A stretch of 42,932 nucleotides of DNA. Source: Opitutia bacterium. Its GTDB lineage: Bacteria > Verrucomicrobiota > Verrucomicrobiia > Opitutales > T3Sed10-336. The DNA lies in assembly GCA_003566375.1 (NCBI GenBank), contig PXDN01000107.1:1-42932 (forward strand). Direction: 5' to 3'. The translations under genes and the position numbers were made by a program. Positions 1 through 9,027 of the stretch are shown here, one piece after another (positions within the stretch are counted from its first letter, which is position 1; each line of letters opens with the position of its first letter). Under the pieces are notes generated by a model. It did no database searches and had not been told where the DNA came from. It saw only the letters and a program-made list of their open reading frames with translations.

Positions 1-6
1 CCTGCC

Positions 7-1353
7 ATGGACATGGATGACCGGATCGAGACGATTTCGCAACTGACCCGCCGCATCAAAACCACCTTGGAGGGCGGCTTTGCCGGGGTTTGGGTGCGGG
101 GAGAGATTTCAAATTTCCGGAGACAGAGCAGCGGTCACTCCTATTTCTCTCTCAAGGATTCCGGCAGCCAGTTGCCGGCGGTCCTCTTTCGGGGCGACTC
201 CCTCCGCCAAACCGTCCAGCCGCGCGACGGCATGCAGGTGGTGGCCTACGGCGACCTGAGCGTTTACGAACCGCGGGGTAATTACCAAATGATCGTGCGC
301 GTACTGATGGACGACGGGGCCGGCCGCTTGCAACAGGAGTTTGAACGCCTCAAGGCAAAGCTCGCCGCCGATGGACTTTTCGACCCCGGGCGCAAACGAG
401 CGCTTCCGGTCATGCCCCGCATCATCGGTTTCATCACCTCCCCCAGCGGGGCGGCGGTGCGGGATTTCATCCGCATCTTGGAACGGCGGCATTGGCGCGG
501 CCGCCTGATTATTCTCCCTGCCAGGGTTCAGGGCGCGGGCGCGGCGGAGGAGATGGCGGCGATGCTGCAAACCGCCGAACGCCTCGGCCTCTTCGACTTG
601 CTCGTCATCGGGCGGGGGGGCGGCAGCTTGGAAGATCTTTGGGCTTTCAACGAAGAGCTGCTGGTGCGGAAAGTCGCCGCCTGCGCGCTCCCGGTCATCT
701 CCGCCGTGGGACACGAAATCGATGTTTCCCTGGTCGATTTCGCCGCTGACCGCCGCGCGGAAACGCCGTCGGCGGCGGCCGAATTGATCAGCAGCGCCTT
801 CATCCGCTGCGGGGAACGCTGGGAAACGGCCCGCCGCGCTTTGCACACCCGCGCGGTCGATGGCTTGGCGGACAAGAAACGCCGGGTGGCGGATCAAGGT
901 GCCCGCCTCCGTCTCCTCTCCCCCCGGCAGCGGATCGAACGCCACTGGCTGCGGTTGGACGACTTGGCCAACCGCCTGCAAACCCGAGCGGCCGGGGAAG
1001 CCCGCGAACGGTCATCCCGCCTGCTGCGACTGCGGGCGGAACTTGAACGGCACGCTCCCGCCCAACGACTCAGTTGGCACCGCCAGCAAGTCGCCAACCT
1101 TCGCAGCCGTTTCGAACGGGCCTGCGCGGCGGTGCTCCGCGAAAAACGCGACCGCTGGACGCGCGGCCAACACGACCTCTCCACCCTCAGTCCCGACGCG
1201 GTTTTGCGCCGTGGGTTCGCCATGGTCCGCGACACGGAGGGCCGGATCATTTCCCGGCGGGTGGAAACCACGCCCGGCCAAACCTTGCTGACGACCTTCG
1301 CCGACGGAGACATCCGGGTTACCCGGGAAGACGACCGGCCGGCCACCCCATGA
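7..1353 (+). CDS. xseA: Exodeoxyribonuclease VII large subunit
   Basis: Large, catalytic subunit of exonuclease VII, which degrades single-stranded DNA from both ends into oligonucleotides in the cytoplasm during repair and recombination. The 448-residue protein has the family's usual length. An N-terminal OB-fold (about residues 8-100) contains the VWVRGEISNFR and GHSYFSLKD motifs. The catalytic region includes VIGRGGGSLEDLW near residue 200 and SAVGHEIDVSLVDFAADRRA near 233. An arginine-rich helical region and the closing VLRRGFAMV segment are also typical. The ATG lies only six bases from the window edge and no ribosome site is visible, so a slightly earlier start outside the window is possible. 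The small subunit xseB is not in the window. The stop overlaps the next gene's ATG (ATGA), suggesting co-transcription with an unrelated transporter. Confidence 0.96.
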   Translation: MDMDDRIETISQLTRRIKTTLEGGFAGVWVRGEISNFRRQSSGHSYFSLKDSGSQLPAVLFRGDSLRQTVQPRDGMQVVAYGDLSVYEPRGNYQMIVRVLMDDGAGRLQQEFERLKAKLAADGLFDPGRKRALPVMPRIIGFITSPSGAAVRDFIRILERRHWRGRLIILPARVQGAGAAEEMAAMLQTAERLGLFDLLVIGRGGGSLEDLWAFNEELLVRKVAACALPVISAVGHEIDVSLVDFAADRRAETPSAAAELISSAFIRCGERWETARRALHTRAVDGLADKKRRVADQGARLRLLSPRQRIERHWLRLDDLANRLQTRAAGEARERSSRLLRLRAELERHAPAQRLSWHRQQVANLRSRFERACAAVLREKRDRWTRGQHDLSTLSPDAVLRRGFAMVRDTEGRIISRRVETTPGQTLLTTFADGDIRVTREDDRPATP

Positions 1354-2951
1354 CCATTCGGCCCGCCAGTTCCATCCGCCGGAACGCCGCCGTGGCGATC
1401 TGGGCGGCGACCTGGCCGGTCGCCTGGCTCTCCCCGGGCTGGTTGCCGCTCTGGCCGGGACTGGTCGCCCTGATTACGGTTTTTCTGCTCCAACGGGTGC
1501 TGACCGGGTTGCTCGCGGGCGCCGCTTGCGGAGTTCTCCTTTTGCAAAACGGCAACCCCCTCACCGCCTTTGGGGCGTTTTTCACCGAACACCTCATTCC
1601 CTCGGTGCAAAGTGATTGGCGGGTCAGTGTGATTGTCTTCACGCTTCTGCTCGGCGGATTCGCCGCCTTGATCGAGCACGGAGGCGGCTTGCGCACCCTC
1701 TTTCAAAAGCTGGCCGGTGGCGCCGGACACGCCGCGCGACGGGTTCGTTGCGGAGTATTCGGGCTCGGCATGGTCTGTTTCTTCGACGGGTTGGCCAACA
1801 GCATGCTGGTCGGGCGATCGATGCGCCCCATGGCCGACCGGGCCGGCGTCTCCCGCGCCAAACTCGCCTATATCGTCGATTCCACCAGCTCCGCCGTCGC
1901 CTGCGTGGCCATGGTATCAACCTGGATCGCCTACCAGCTGACCATGATTGAGGAGGGCTTTCGGCAAGCCGGGCGGGATGAGGTCAACCCCTACGGCCTC
2001 TTCCTCCAATCGCTTCCCTACAATTTTTACTGCTGGTTCACCATCCTGCTGGTCAGCATCGTGGTGTGGCGGGACTGGAACCCCGGTCCCATGCGGGCGG
2101 CGGAAGCAACCGCCCGCGCCGCCCCCCTTCCGGACACCGGCGCCCCCGCCAGCGTCCCGGATGGTTCGCCCGCACGGGCATTGGTCCCCCTGGGCGTGTT
2201 GATTTTCGGGATACTGGGAGGCATGCTTTGGAGCGGTTCGGGGGGAAACCCGGATTGGTCTTGGGAAGGAATCTCGCGGGCTTTCGGCGCGGCGGATGCC
2301 GCCGCCGTGCTGGTGGTGGCGGCGGCATTCGCCTGCCTGACCGCCTTTTTTCTCAACCGCCGCGACGAACCGGGCTCCGAAGGGGCGGCGGATGTGTTTT
2401 TAAACGGGGTCACCTCCCTGTTCATTCCCGTCCTCATCCTCATCAGCGCCTGGGTTCTGGGCAGCGCCCAGCGGGAACTGGGGGCCGCCGCCTGGCTGGC
2501 CGACATGGCGGGCGATCATTTCCCGGCCGCGCTCCTTCCCGCCGCCGTTTTCATCGCGGCCATGACCGTGGCCTTCACCACCGGCACGTCGTGGGGAACC
2601 ATGGGCGTGCTCACGCCGCTGGCCATTCCCGTCGCCCTCGCCCTGGGCGGTGCCGGAGAGGAAACCGCGCTGGTGGCGGCGGTGATTGCGGCGGTATTTG
2701 GCGGTGCGGTTTTCGGCGACCATTGCTCGCCGCTGAGCGACACCACCATTGTCTCTTCCATTTCGTGCGGTTTGGAACCGATGGAACATGTCCGCACCCA
2801 GCTTCCTTATGCCTTGGTGGCGGCCGCCGTATCTTTGCTTTTTGGATACTTGCCGGTGGCGCTGGGCGCTCCGGTTTGGCTCGCCCTCGCGGCGGGCGTC
2901 GTGATCCTCTGGTTTTTGCCCCGCTGGTGGAAAACGGGCCCGGCCGGTTAA
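1350..2951 (+). CDS. NhaC-family Na+/H+ antiporter
   Basis: Predicted inner-membrane secondary transporter of the NhaC/PF03553 family that exchanges cytoplasmic Na+ for external H+. The 533-residue protein has about 12 hydrophobic segments. Typical motifs are DSTSSAVACVAMVSTWIAYQ near residue 175, FTTGTSWGTMGVLTPLAIP near 410 and FGDHCSPLSDTTIVSS near 455, the last being a hallmark of the family. The start is the ATG overlapping the xseA stop; the open frame extends upstream inside xseA but no family resemblance lies there. A periplasm- or cytoplasm-facing Ala/Pro-rich linker occurs near residue 255. The stop sits one base from the stop of the convergent ribF. Other amino-acid or malate-Na+ exchangers share this fold, so the exact substrate is inferred. 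Confidence 0.88.
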   Translation: MTIRPASSIRRNAAVAIWAATWPVAWLSPGWLPLWPGLVALITVFLLQRVLTGLLAGAACGVLLLQNGNPLTAFGAFFTEHLIPSVQSDWRVSVIVFTLLLGGFAALIEHGGGLRTLFQKLAGGAGHAARRVRCGVFGLGMVCFFDGLANSMLVGRSMRPMADRAGVSRAKLAYIVDSTSSAVACVAMVSTWIAYQLTMIEEGFRQAGRDEVNPYGLFLQSLPYNFYCWFTILLVSIVVWRDWNPGPMRAAEATARAAPLPDTGAPASVPDGSPARALVPLGVLIFGILGGMLWSGSGGNPDWSWEGISRAFGAADAAAVLVVAAAFACLTAFFLNRRDEPGSEGAADVFLNGVTSLFIPVLILISAWVLGSAQRELGAAAWLADMAGDHFPAALLPAAVFIAAMTVAFTTGTSWGTMGVLTPLAIPVALALGGAGEETALVAAVIAAVFGGAVFGDHCSPLSDTTIVSSISCGLEPMEHVRTQLPYALVAAAVSLLFGYLPVALGAPVWLALAAGVVILWFLPRWWKTGPAG

Positions 2952-2952
2952 G

Positions 2953-3912
2953 TCAGCTCTCGTTTTTTTTGCTCAATCCGAAAAACGACAAAGCCCGGTC
3001 CCGGTCCCGCGCGATTTGCGCGCGCAACGCGTCCAATCCCCCGAATTTTTTTTCCGGCCGGAGAAAATCCAGCCATTCGGCGGTCAGGATGTCTCCGGGC
3101 CCCCAACCGCAGCCGCCGTTTGTATCCAGCAGATGGATTTCCAGCAACGGTTCCGCGGCGGAGTTTTCCACCGTCGGGCGGACCCCGTAATTGGCCACGC
3201 CCGGCCGGGCACCGGACACTCCCGGACCGCGCACCCGGACCGCGTAGACGCCTTTTCCCGGTTGCAGGCCGGGGGACCACGGAAGGTTGAGGGTTGGAAA
3301 ACCCAACTCCCGTCCCAGGCGTTTCCCCGCCGTCACCGCCCCCCGGCTGAAATAGGTGTGGCCGAGCAAGGTGTTGGCCGTCTTCACATCCCCGGCCGCC
3401 AAGCGCGCGCGGATGCGGGTGCTGCTGATCGCCTCGCCGTTGTGATGCAAACGGGGCACGCTCACCACACTGACGCCGAGGCGAACCCCTTCCCGGACCA
3501 GCAGGGCGACATCCCCCGCGCGCCCCCGGCCGAAACGCCAGTTTTCTCCCACGTAAACGGCGTTGAGTTTCGGCAAATGATGCAGGAGCAAAGGCAAAAA
3601 GCCCTCCGCGGTGGTGGCCGCATAGTCGCGGTCAAACGATTGTTGAATGAGAAAATCTATGCCCAGCTCACGCAAAACCCCGGCCTTCGTTTCCGGCGAC
3701 ATAATCTGCGGAGTCGGATTTTCCGGTCGGAACAAGACACTGGGGTGCGGCCAAAAGGTGAGTACCCCGCACCGCCCCCCGCTCCGGCGGGCGGAGTGAA
3801 TGGCGGCGTCGATCACGGTCTGGTGGCCGAGGTGAACCCCGTCGAACATCCCGATGGCCAGATGGAGTTCGCCGACCGGATCAATTTCCGAAAGTCCTTG
3901 GTGGATTTGCAT
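2953..3912 (-). CDS. ribF: Bifunctional riboflavin kinase / FMN adenylyltransferase
   Basis: Makes FMN from riboflavin and ATP, then FAD from FMN and ATP, in the cytoplasm. With the start used here it has 319 residues, normal for RibF. The N-terminal FAD synthetase domain shows IGMFDGVHLGHQ (nucleotide-binding), LTFWPHPSVLF and the ISSTRIRARLAAGD motif that ends that domain. The C-terminal flavokinase domain shows GRELGFPTLNLP and GVYAVRV followed by the VANYGVRPTV and LEIHLLD motifs. The open frame continues 27 codons upstream to 3993, but family N-termini begin close to MQIHQGLSEI, so the ATG at 3912 is preferred. It is convergent with the NhaC gene and divergent from the CPA2 antiporter, with about 150 bases between the two starts. 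Confidence 0.94.
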   Translation of the reverse strand: MQIHQGLSEIDPVGELHLAIGMFDGVHLGHQTVIDAAIHSARRSGGRCGVLTFWPHPSVLFRPENPTPQIMSPETKAGVLRELGIDFLIQQSFDRDYAATTAEGFLPLLLHHLPKLNAVYVGENWRFGRGRAGDVALLVREGVRLGVSVVSVPRLHHNGEAISSTRIRARLAAGDVKTANTLLGHTYFSRGAVTAGKRLGRELGFPTLNLPWSPGLQPGKGVYAVRVRGPGVSGARPGVANYGVRPTVENSAAEPLLEIHLLDTNGGCGWGPGDILTAEWLDFLRPEKKFGGLDALRAQIARDRDRALSFFGLSKKNES

Positions 3913-4065
3913 GGTTTTCACAAGATACCGAACAACCACCCTGAGAAGTTTGGACCGGAGTGCAAAACCGGATTTATCCGCCGGGATTGCCAAAGGCGGT
4001 CACTTCGTACTTTCACCCCGCCCCTGTTTGCGCCAAGCTGGCGGAAATCTGCAAGACGCGATGCT

Positions 4066-6387
4066 GTGACCGGAATCGATTTCATTCAGGATTTGGCGGT
4101 GGTGATGGCGGCGGCCGGGCTGGTGGGCTGGTTGTTCCAGCGGCTTGGCATGTCCCTGTTTGCCGGATACATCGTGGCCGGCATGCTGATTGGGCCGCAC
4201 ACCCTGCCGGTCCCCTTGATTCAGGAGAGCGACCGGATTTCCGTCCTGGCCCAGCTCGGGTTGGTTTTCCTGATGTTTTCCATCGGCCTCGGCACCAATC
4301 TGCGCCGTTTGCGCCAGCTTGGCCTCGGGGTGGTCCTGGCCACGGCCGGAAGCGCCTTCCTCCTGTTCAACGGCTGGCGCCTTTTCGGGCACCTCATCGG
4401 TCTCGACAACACGGCCAGCCTGTTTCTGGCCGGGATGCTGCTGGCCTCCAGTTCCACCATCATTGGAAAACTTCTGCAGGAGCGCGGCCAAAGCCACCGC
4501 CGGTTCGGACGCCTGGCCCAGGGGGTAACGGTGATTGAGGACATGCTGGCCATCATCGCCCTGACCCTGCTGCTCTCCTACGCCGGGATCGAGGGCGCCG
4601 CCCCGGGCGGATTTTGGGAGACCACCGGCCTCTTTGGCGTGCTGGTGGTTTTCACCGGAATATCCGGGTTGTTGCTGGTCCCCCGACTGCTGAAAGTTTT
4701 GTCGCGACAGGCGGTGGAATTGCCGACTCTCGCGGTGACCGCGCTGCTGCTGGCGCTCGCCATTCTGGCCCACCTGGCGGGGTTTTCCCTGGCTTTGGGA
4801 GCCTTTCTGACCGGCGTGATTATCGCGGAAACCACCCAGCGGCAAAACCTCGAACGGGTTTTCGAGGGGATGCGGCACATTTTCACGGCGGTCTTTTTTG
4901 TCATCATCGGCCTCCTGATCGAACCGCACATGGTGGCCGAAGTCTGGTGGTTGATCGTGCCGGTGGCGCTGCTGGTGATTGCCAGCCGAATCCTGATCCT
5001 GCCCGCCTCCCTCATTTTGATCGGACACCCCCCGAGGGACGCGTTTCGCACCGGAATGCTGCTGACCCCGGTGGGCGAATTCGCCTTCATCATTTCCCAA
5101 GCCGGGATCGCGGCGACCGCCGCGCCCCCGGGTTTTTTCCCCTTGGCCGCGGGCGTCGCGCTGATCACCTGCCTGGTCAGCCCGTTTCTCTCCGCCCGCG
5201 CCGACCGCATCGCCGATGCGGTGGAACGTTGGCAACCACGCCCCCTGCTGAGACTGGTGGTCCTCTACCACGGCTGGCTGACCCGGGTCGGCCGGCGCCA
5301 GGACCACAACCTGTTTTGGCGTTTCAGCCGCAAACGGCTCGTGCAAATCGCGGTGGGAATTCTCTTCATAACCGGATTGTTGATTGTGGCCGTGCCTATG
5401 CAAAACGCCTTGGCCAACCTCGTGGGGGACGACTGGTTTTTCCGCAATGGCACCGTCGTGCTGGTCTGGATCGCCATCGGATTTGTGGCGTTGATTCCCT
5501 TGATCGCGGTCTGGCGGAACATCGCCGCCCTCGCCTTGATTTATGCCAACATGACTTCCCGCCGTTCAGGCCGGGATTCAGCCCTGCCGTTTTTGGTGGA
5601 AAACGGATTCAAATTCATGGCGGCCTTCGGCCTCGCTCTCTGGCTGGGGGCTTTTCTACCGCTCGGCGGAGGCGCCCTTTGGCTTCTGGCGGCGGTGCTG
5701 GCCGTGCTCGGATTGATCCTGTTTTTCTTTCGGAAACGGTTGATCTTTCTCCATGCCCGCTTCGAAGGGGAGCTGGGAAGCATGCTCGCCGAAAAAGAGA
5801 CGCCATCGGATGCCGACACCATTCCAGCCTGGTTGAGCGATCCGGGTGACTGGCACCTGCGGGTTGTTGATTGCGTGTTGCCCGAGGGGGCCTCGGCGGC
5901 CGGAAAAAGCATCGGAGAGCTGGCGCTGAGAAAACGCTTCAGCTGTTCCATCATGGCCATCGACCGCCACGGATTTGTCATGCCCAACCCACCCGCGGCC
6001 GCCCGGCTTTACCCGCGGGACCGCCTGCTGCTGCTCGGCACCGAAGAAGCGACCGAAACCGCCCGGATTTTTCTGGATCAGACGCTCACCCAGGGAGAAG
6101 ACCGGATCGACTTGGACGAAGTGAGCTTGGAAACCTTGGCCGTGCCCGCCGATTCGCCACGGGTCAACCGCACGTTCGCCGAACTCGCCCTCAACGGACG
6201 GACGGGGATTCTGGTGGCCGGCATTCGCCGCCCGGACGGAATCAAACTAAATCCATCCGGCGCCGATATCCTCCGGGCAGGCGACAAGCTGCTTGTTCTG
6301 GGAACCCCGTCGCAAATCCACGGCTTTGAGGATTGGCTGCACCCCGAACCGGTGGAATCCACCGAACAACCTCATTCCACTGGTTGA
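4066..6387 (+). CDS. CPA2-family (Kef-type) cation/H+ antiporter with two RCK_C domains
   Basis: Predicted inner-membrane K+ or Na+/H+ antiporter of the monovalent cation:proton antiporter-2 family. Residues 1 to about 390 form the Na+/H+ exchanger domain, beginning IDFIQDLAVVMAAAGLVGWL and containing LGLVFLMFSIGLG and LASSSTIIGKLL. About four more membrane helices follow (roughly 425-560). Two TrkA_C-like (RCK_C) ligand-sensing domains close the protein, at about 595-680 and 688-765, each ending in a hydrophobic DRLLLLGT- or DKLLVLGT-type strand. I see no NAD-binding RCK_N (TrkA_N) domain between membrane and RCK_C parts, unlike KefB/KefC. The GTG at 4066 is chosen because it directly precedes the first membrane segment; the frame upstream lies within the ribF antisense. 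Length is 773 residues. Convergent with the Nif3-like gene, 12 bases apart. Confidence 0.88.
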   Translation: MTGIDFIQDLAVVMAAAGLVGWLFQRLGMSLFAGYIVAGMLIGPHTLPVPLIQESDRISVLAQLGLVFLMFSIGLGTNLRRLRQLGLGVVLATAGSAFLLFNGWRLFGHLIGLDNTASLFLAGMLLASSSTIIGKLLQERGQSHRRFGRLAQGVTVIEDMLAIIALTLLLSYAGIEGAAPGGFWETTGLFGVLVVFTGISGLLLVPRLLKVLSRQAVELPTLAVTALLLALAILAHLAGFSLALGAFLTGVIIAETTQRQNLERVFEGMRHIFTAVFFVIIGLLIEPHMVAEVWWLIVPVALLVIASRILILPASLILIGHPPRDAFRTGMLLTPVGEFAFIISQAGIAATAAPPGFFPLAAGVALITCLVSPFLSARADRIADAVERWQPRPLLRLVVLYHGWLTRVGRRQDHNLFWRFSRKRLVQIAVGILFITGLLIVAVPMQNALANLVGDDWFFRNGTVVLVWIAIGFVALIPLIAVWRNIAALALIYANMTSRRSGRDSALPFLVENGFKFMAAFGLALWLGAFLPLGGGALWLLAAVLAVLGLILFFFRKRLIFLHARFEGELGSMLAEKETPSDADTIPAWLSDPGDWHLRVVDCVLPEGASAAGKSIGELALRKRFSCSIMAIDRHGFVMPNPPAAARLYPRDRLLLLGTEEATETARIFLDQTLTQGEDRIDLDEVSLETLAVPADSPRVNRTFAELALNGRTGILVAGIRRPDGIKLNPSGADILRAGDKLLVLGTPSQIHGFEDWLHPEPVESTEQPHSTG

Positions 6388-6399
6388 AACGCCAGTGCC

Positions 6400-7155
6400 T
6401 CACAGCGGGCAACCGGTCGCCAAAAACTCCCACGGCACGCCGAATTTGGCCGCCACCTCGCGGGCCAGGGCACACACGCCGGCCACTTCAGTTTGGTAGT
6501 GGCCGCACAGATATAAATTCAAGCCTTCCTCCTGCGCGGTGTTGAAAGCGTTTTGCTTCAGCTCGCCGGTAATCAAAGTGTCGATACCGGCCCGTTTCAA
6601 TTCGGGCAGCGCGCTTTGCCCGGAACCGGTCAGGATGCCGATCCGTTCGGGCTTTTCCGAACCGCACTCAATGGCGCGGAAGGAATGCGGGAAGCGGGCC
6701 CGCAGTCGGTTGGCCAAATCCTGACGGGTGATCGGCCCCTCCGCCACCATGCCGATGCGGTTGCCTTCGTATTCAAGAAACGCGTCCACCACCGGCAATT
6801 CGATTTTGCCGGCCAGAATGGCGTTGTTGCCGATCTCCGGATGCAGGTCGAGCGGGAGGTGCGAACCGTAAACAGCGAGATTCCCTTCGACCAGGATCCC
6901 GAGTTTCCGGCGCGTCACCCCGGTCATCGGCACCGGGGTCTCCCAAAACATGCCGTGGTGCACGATTAACAGGTCGATCCCTTTTTCCACCGCCATTTGA
7001 AAGGGAACCAGACCGGCGTCCACCGCCGCGCCGACACGGGTCACCCGGCCGTCATTTTCAAACTGCAAGCCATTCACGGCTCCGGGAAAATCTTTAATTT
7101 CACGGGTGCGCACCCGCTCGTCGCAAAACGACACAATGTCAGGAAGGTTGGCCAT
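6400..7155 (-). CDS. Nif3-like dinuclear metal center protein
   Basis: Member of the Nif3/YbgI (GTP cyclohydrolase I type 2 homolog) family, cytoplasmic, usually a hexameric toroid with a dinuclear metal site; its physiological reaction is not settled. Metal ligands are visible in this 251-residue protein: H66-H67 in LIVHHGMFW, D103 in SHLPLDLHP, and H219 with E223 in GHYQTEVAG. It is close to the minimal family length and lacks the inserted PII-like domain of longer relatives. The ATG at 7155 (MANLPDIV) is preferred over an in-frame start 17 codons upstream because family proteins begin here. It is the last of three minus-strand genes after a PP2C phosphatase and a TPR protein, 103 bases beyond the TPR stop. 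Confidence 0.92.
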   Translation of the reverse strand: MANLPDIVSFCDERVRTREIKDFPGAVNGLQFENDGRVTRVGAAVDAGLVPFQMAVEKGIDLLIVHHGMFWETPVPMTGVTRRKLGILVEGNLAVYGSHLPLDLHPEIGNNAILAGKIELPVVDAFLEYEGNRIGMVAEGPITRQDLANRLRARFPHSFRAIECGSEKPERIGILTGSGQSALPELKRAGIDTLITGELKQNAFNTAQEEGLNLYLCGHYQTEVAGVCALAREVAAKFGVPWEFLATGCPL

Positions 7156-7258
7156 GGGAAAATGCAAACAGCGCGGGACGCGGCAAACAAGGAGAAAGCC
7201 GCTCACTTTTCAGAGCGCGTGCGGGAATTGCCCCAAGGACCGCCAACGCGCCTCCGAT

Positions 7259-7579
7259 TTACTCCGGCGGGCCGCCCAATCCTTCGAGCAGAGCCCGCAC
7301 GTCCGCCTCCGGCCCCTCATGGTGCTGCTCAACCGCAAGCCGAAGGGAAGTTTCCAACCACGGCCGGGCCTCCTTGTTCCGGCCCAGCCGCAAGAGGGCT
7401 TTCCCCACCAGAATCCGCGCCAGCATCCAATCATCCCGGCTGCGGGCGGCAACCGTGAGGTGTTCAACCGCTTCTTCCCAGGACTCCTCTTCAAACAACG
7501 CCTGTCCCAGGCTGAAGCGGAACAATGGGTTGCCCGGATTTTTCTCCACCCTGGAACGAAACTGATCTGATTTGCGCAT
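7259..7579 (-). CDS. Small tetratricopeptide-repeat protein
   Basis: A 106-residue cytoplasmic protein made of about two and a half TPR-like helical hairpins, starting NPGNPLFRFSLGQALFEEES and continuing with WMLARILVGKALLRLGR and ARPWLETSLRLAV. TPRs bind partner proteins; the partner here is unknown. Two ATGs lie six bases apart (7585 and 7579). A GGAG touches the first but sits six bases before the second, so 7579 is used. It starts 22 bases after the stop of the PP2C phosphatase gene on the same strand and precedes the Nif3-like gene, so the three probably share a transcript. No signal peptide or catalytic motif is seen. Confidence 0.75.
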   Translation of the reverse strand: MRKSDQFRSRVEKNPGNPLFRFSLGQALFEEESWEEAVEHLTVAARSRDDWMLARILVGKALLRLGRNKEARPWLETSLRLAVEQHHEGPEADVRALLEGLGGPPE

Positions 7580-7601
7580 GGTCATCTCCGGTAAAAAATC
7601 C

Positions 7602-8309
7602 TCAGGAAAGAAACAAGGCCACGCCGGTGGCGTTGTCGGACCCGCCGCGCTCGTTGGACAACTGAATCATCTTTTTCAAAAAGGATTCCGGATCATCCGC
7701 GGCAAAAATTTCTCCGCCCAACTCGTCCGGGGTGATGTGACGGGTCAGCCCGTCGGTGCACAGCAGCAGGCGGTCGCCCGGTGCCACCGGATAATAGTAG
7801 TGATCGATCTCCAGTTTGACAAATTGCCCAAGGCAACGGGTCAGGGTGTGTTCGAACCGCTCGGGAACCCGTGTGCCGGGACGGCGTCGGCGCAGTTCCT
7901 CAGCCTCGGTGTGATCGGTGGTTAGTTTTTCCCAAGAGTCGGCACGAAACCGATACAGGGCGCTGTCTCCGACATGGGCCACCACGCACGATTCCTTCAA
8001 CAAGAGCAGGACCGTCAGGGTGGTGCCCGAATCCCGGCCCGGGCCGAGTTCGCGGTTCAAACGGCACACCGCCCGGTGGGCTTCGGAGACCGCGAACACC
8101 AAATCGACCTGACTGCCCGCTTTGGAGGCCGCCTCCGCCTGTTCGCGAATCACCGAGACGGCAAGAGCGCTGGCCTCCTCTCCGGCCTCGAGCCCGCCCA
8201 GCCCGTCGGCCACGGCATAGAGGTGGCGGGAGTCATCCGCGTAAAACGCGTCTTCATTGTTGTGCCGGCGTTTTCCGACATCGCTGAGGCCGTGTGTGGT
8301 GATGGTCAT
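7602..8309 (-). CDS. PP2C-family serine/threonine protein phosphatase
   Basis: Predicted metal-dependent (Mn/Mg) phosphoserine/threonine phosphatase of the PPM/PP2C family, cytoplasmic. All main motifs are present in 235 residues: DVGKRRHNNEDAF (E19, D20), AVADGLGG (D35, G36), DSGTTLTVLLL, HVGDSALYRFR, LCTDGLTRHI (D186) and GGSDNATGVALF (D225). Length matches stand-alone bacterial Stp/PrpC phosphatases with no extra domain. The open frame runs 17 codons upstream, but the ATG at 8309 (MTITTHGLSD) fits the family. A 14-base palindrome lies just upstream. No partner Hanks-type kinase gene is in the window. It heads a minus-strand run with the TPR and Nif3-like genes and is divergent from the exported TPR protein. 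Confidence 0.93.
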   Translation of the reverse strand: MTITTHGLSDVGKRRHNNEDAFYADDSRHLYAVADGLGGLEAGEEASALAVSVIREQAEAASKAGSQVDLVFAVSEAHRAVCRLNRELGPGRDSGTTLTVLLLLKESCVVAHVGDSALYRFRADSWEKLTTDHTEAEELRRRRPGTRVPERFEHTLTRCLGQFVKLEIDHYYYPVAPGDRLLLCTDGLTRHITPDELGGEIFAADDPESFLKKMIQLSNERGGSDNATGVALFLS

Positions 8310-8317
8310 GGCAAAGA

Positions 8318-8331
8318 TGGCTGCGCAGCCA
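8318..8331. repeat. 14-base perfect palindrome upstream of the PP2C gene
   Basis: TGGCTGCGCAGCCA is its own reverse complement and lies eight bases before the PP2C start codon, in the spacer between two divergent genes. As DNA it could be an operator; as RNA it would form a hairpin in the phosphatase 5' leader near the ribosome-binding region. No second copy was noticed nearby, so function is uncertain. Confidence 0.4.
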
Positions 8332-8493
8332 AATGACCGCCAATTGCCGCCCGGCGTCAAGTAGGAAGCGTTTCCCCCAGTCCACCATCGGTCAGGTTAA
8401 GGCTTGATCCCCCGCACCCGACCCGTAGATTCTGAGATTCATATCATTCCTTCCCGAGTTCTCTTGTGTGGACTCCATTCCGTGATCGCCTTC

Positions 8494-9027
8494 ATGCGCG
8501 CTTCCCTTCCAGTCAAACGCCGTCTGCTCAGCACCGCCCTGATCGCCTTGGTTGCCGTCAGCCCCGCCTGCCGGGAAATCGTGGATAAAGAAGCCACCGA
8601 TAAAATGGAAAAAGCCCGTGAAGCCATGGAACGCGAGGAATGGGAATCGGCGGATGATTTTTTTTACGAGGTCTTGCTGCTGGATGAATCCCGGGGCGAC
8701 GCCTGGGTTGGACGGGCGATGAGCCTCACCCGGCTGGGAGAAAAGGAAGCCGCCCGCGAGCATTACGAAACCGCCCTGCGGCGCTTTTCCACCGAGTTGG
8801 AGGAAGAGCCCAACGATTTTGTGCGGTTGCGGAAAAAAATCCTCGTGCTGGTATTGCTCGACCGGATCGAGGAAGCCGAAGCCTTGGCGGAGGAAGCGGC
8901 CGCCGCCCCGGAAATCTGGGGTCGGGAGGCCGCGGATCTACCCGGCTTGGTGCAAACGTTGCGGGAAACGCACGCCGACATGATTTTAACCGCTTCCGAA
9001 CCGGAAACCCCCGCCGAAAACCCATGA
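8494..9027 (+). CDS. Exported TPR-like protein, possible lipoprotein
   Basis: A 177-residue protein with a basic N-terminus and a single hydrophobic stretch (LLSTALIALVAVSPAC) that reads as a signal peptide. The cysteine near residue 22 could be lipidated, but SPAC is not a standard lipobox, so simple secretion is equally possible. The mature part is charged and helical, with TPR-like segments such as WESADDFFYEVLLLDES and DAWVGRAMSLTRLGEKEAA. No enzyme motif is seen. The ATG at 8494 places the basic residues before the hydrophobic core; longer in-frame starts at 8404 (TTG) and 8482 (GTG) are less likely. Its stop overlaps the ATG of the YhbY gene (ATGA), so the two are translationally coupled. 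Confidence 0.75.
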   Translation: MRASLPVKRRLLSTALIALVAVSPACREIVDKEATDKMEKAREAMEREEWESADDFFYEVLLLDESRGDAWVGRAMSLTRLGEKEAAREHYETALRRFSTELEEEPNDFVRLRKKILVLVLLDRIEEAEALAEEAAAAPEIWGREAADLPGLVQTLRETHADMILTASEPETPAENP

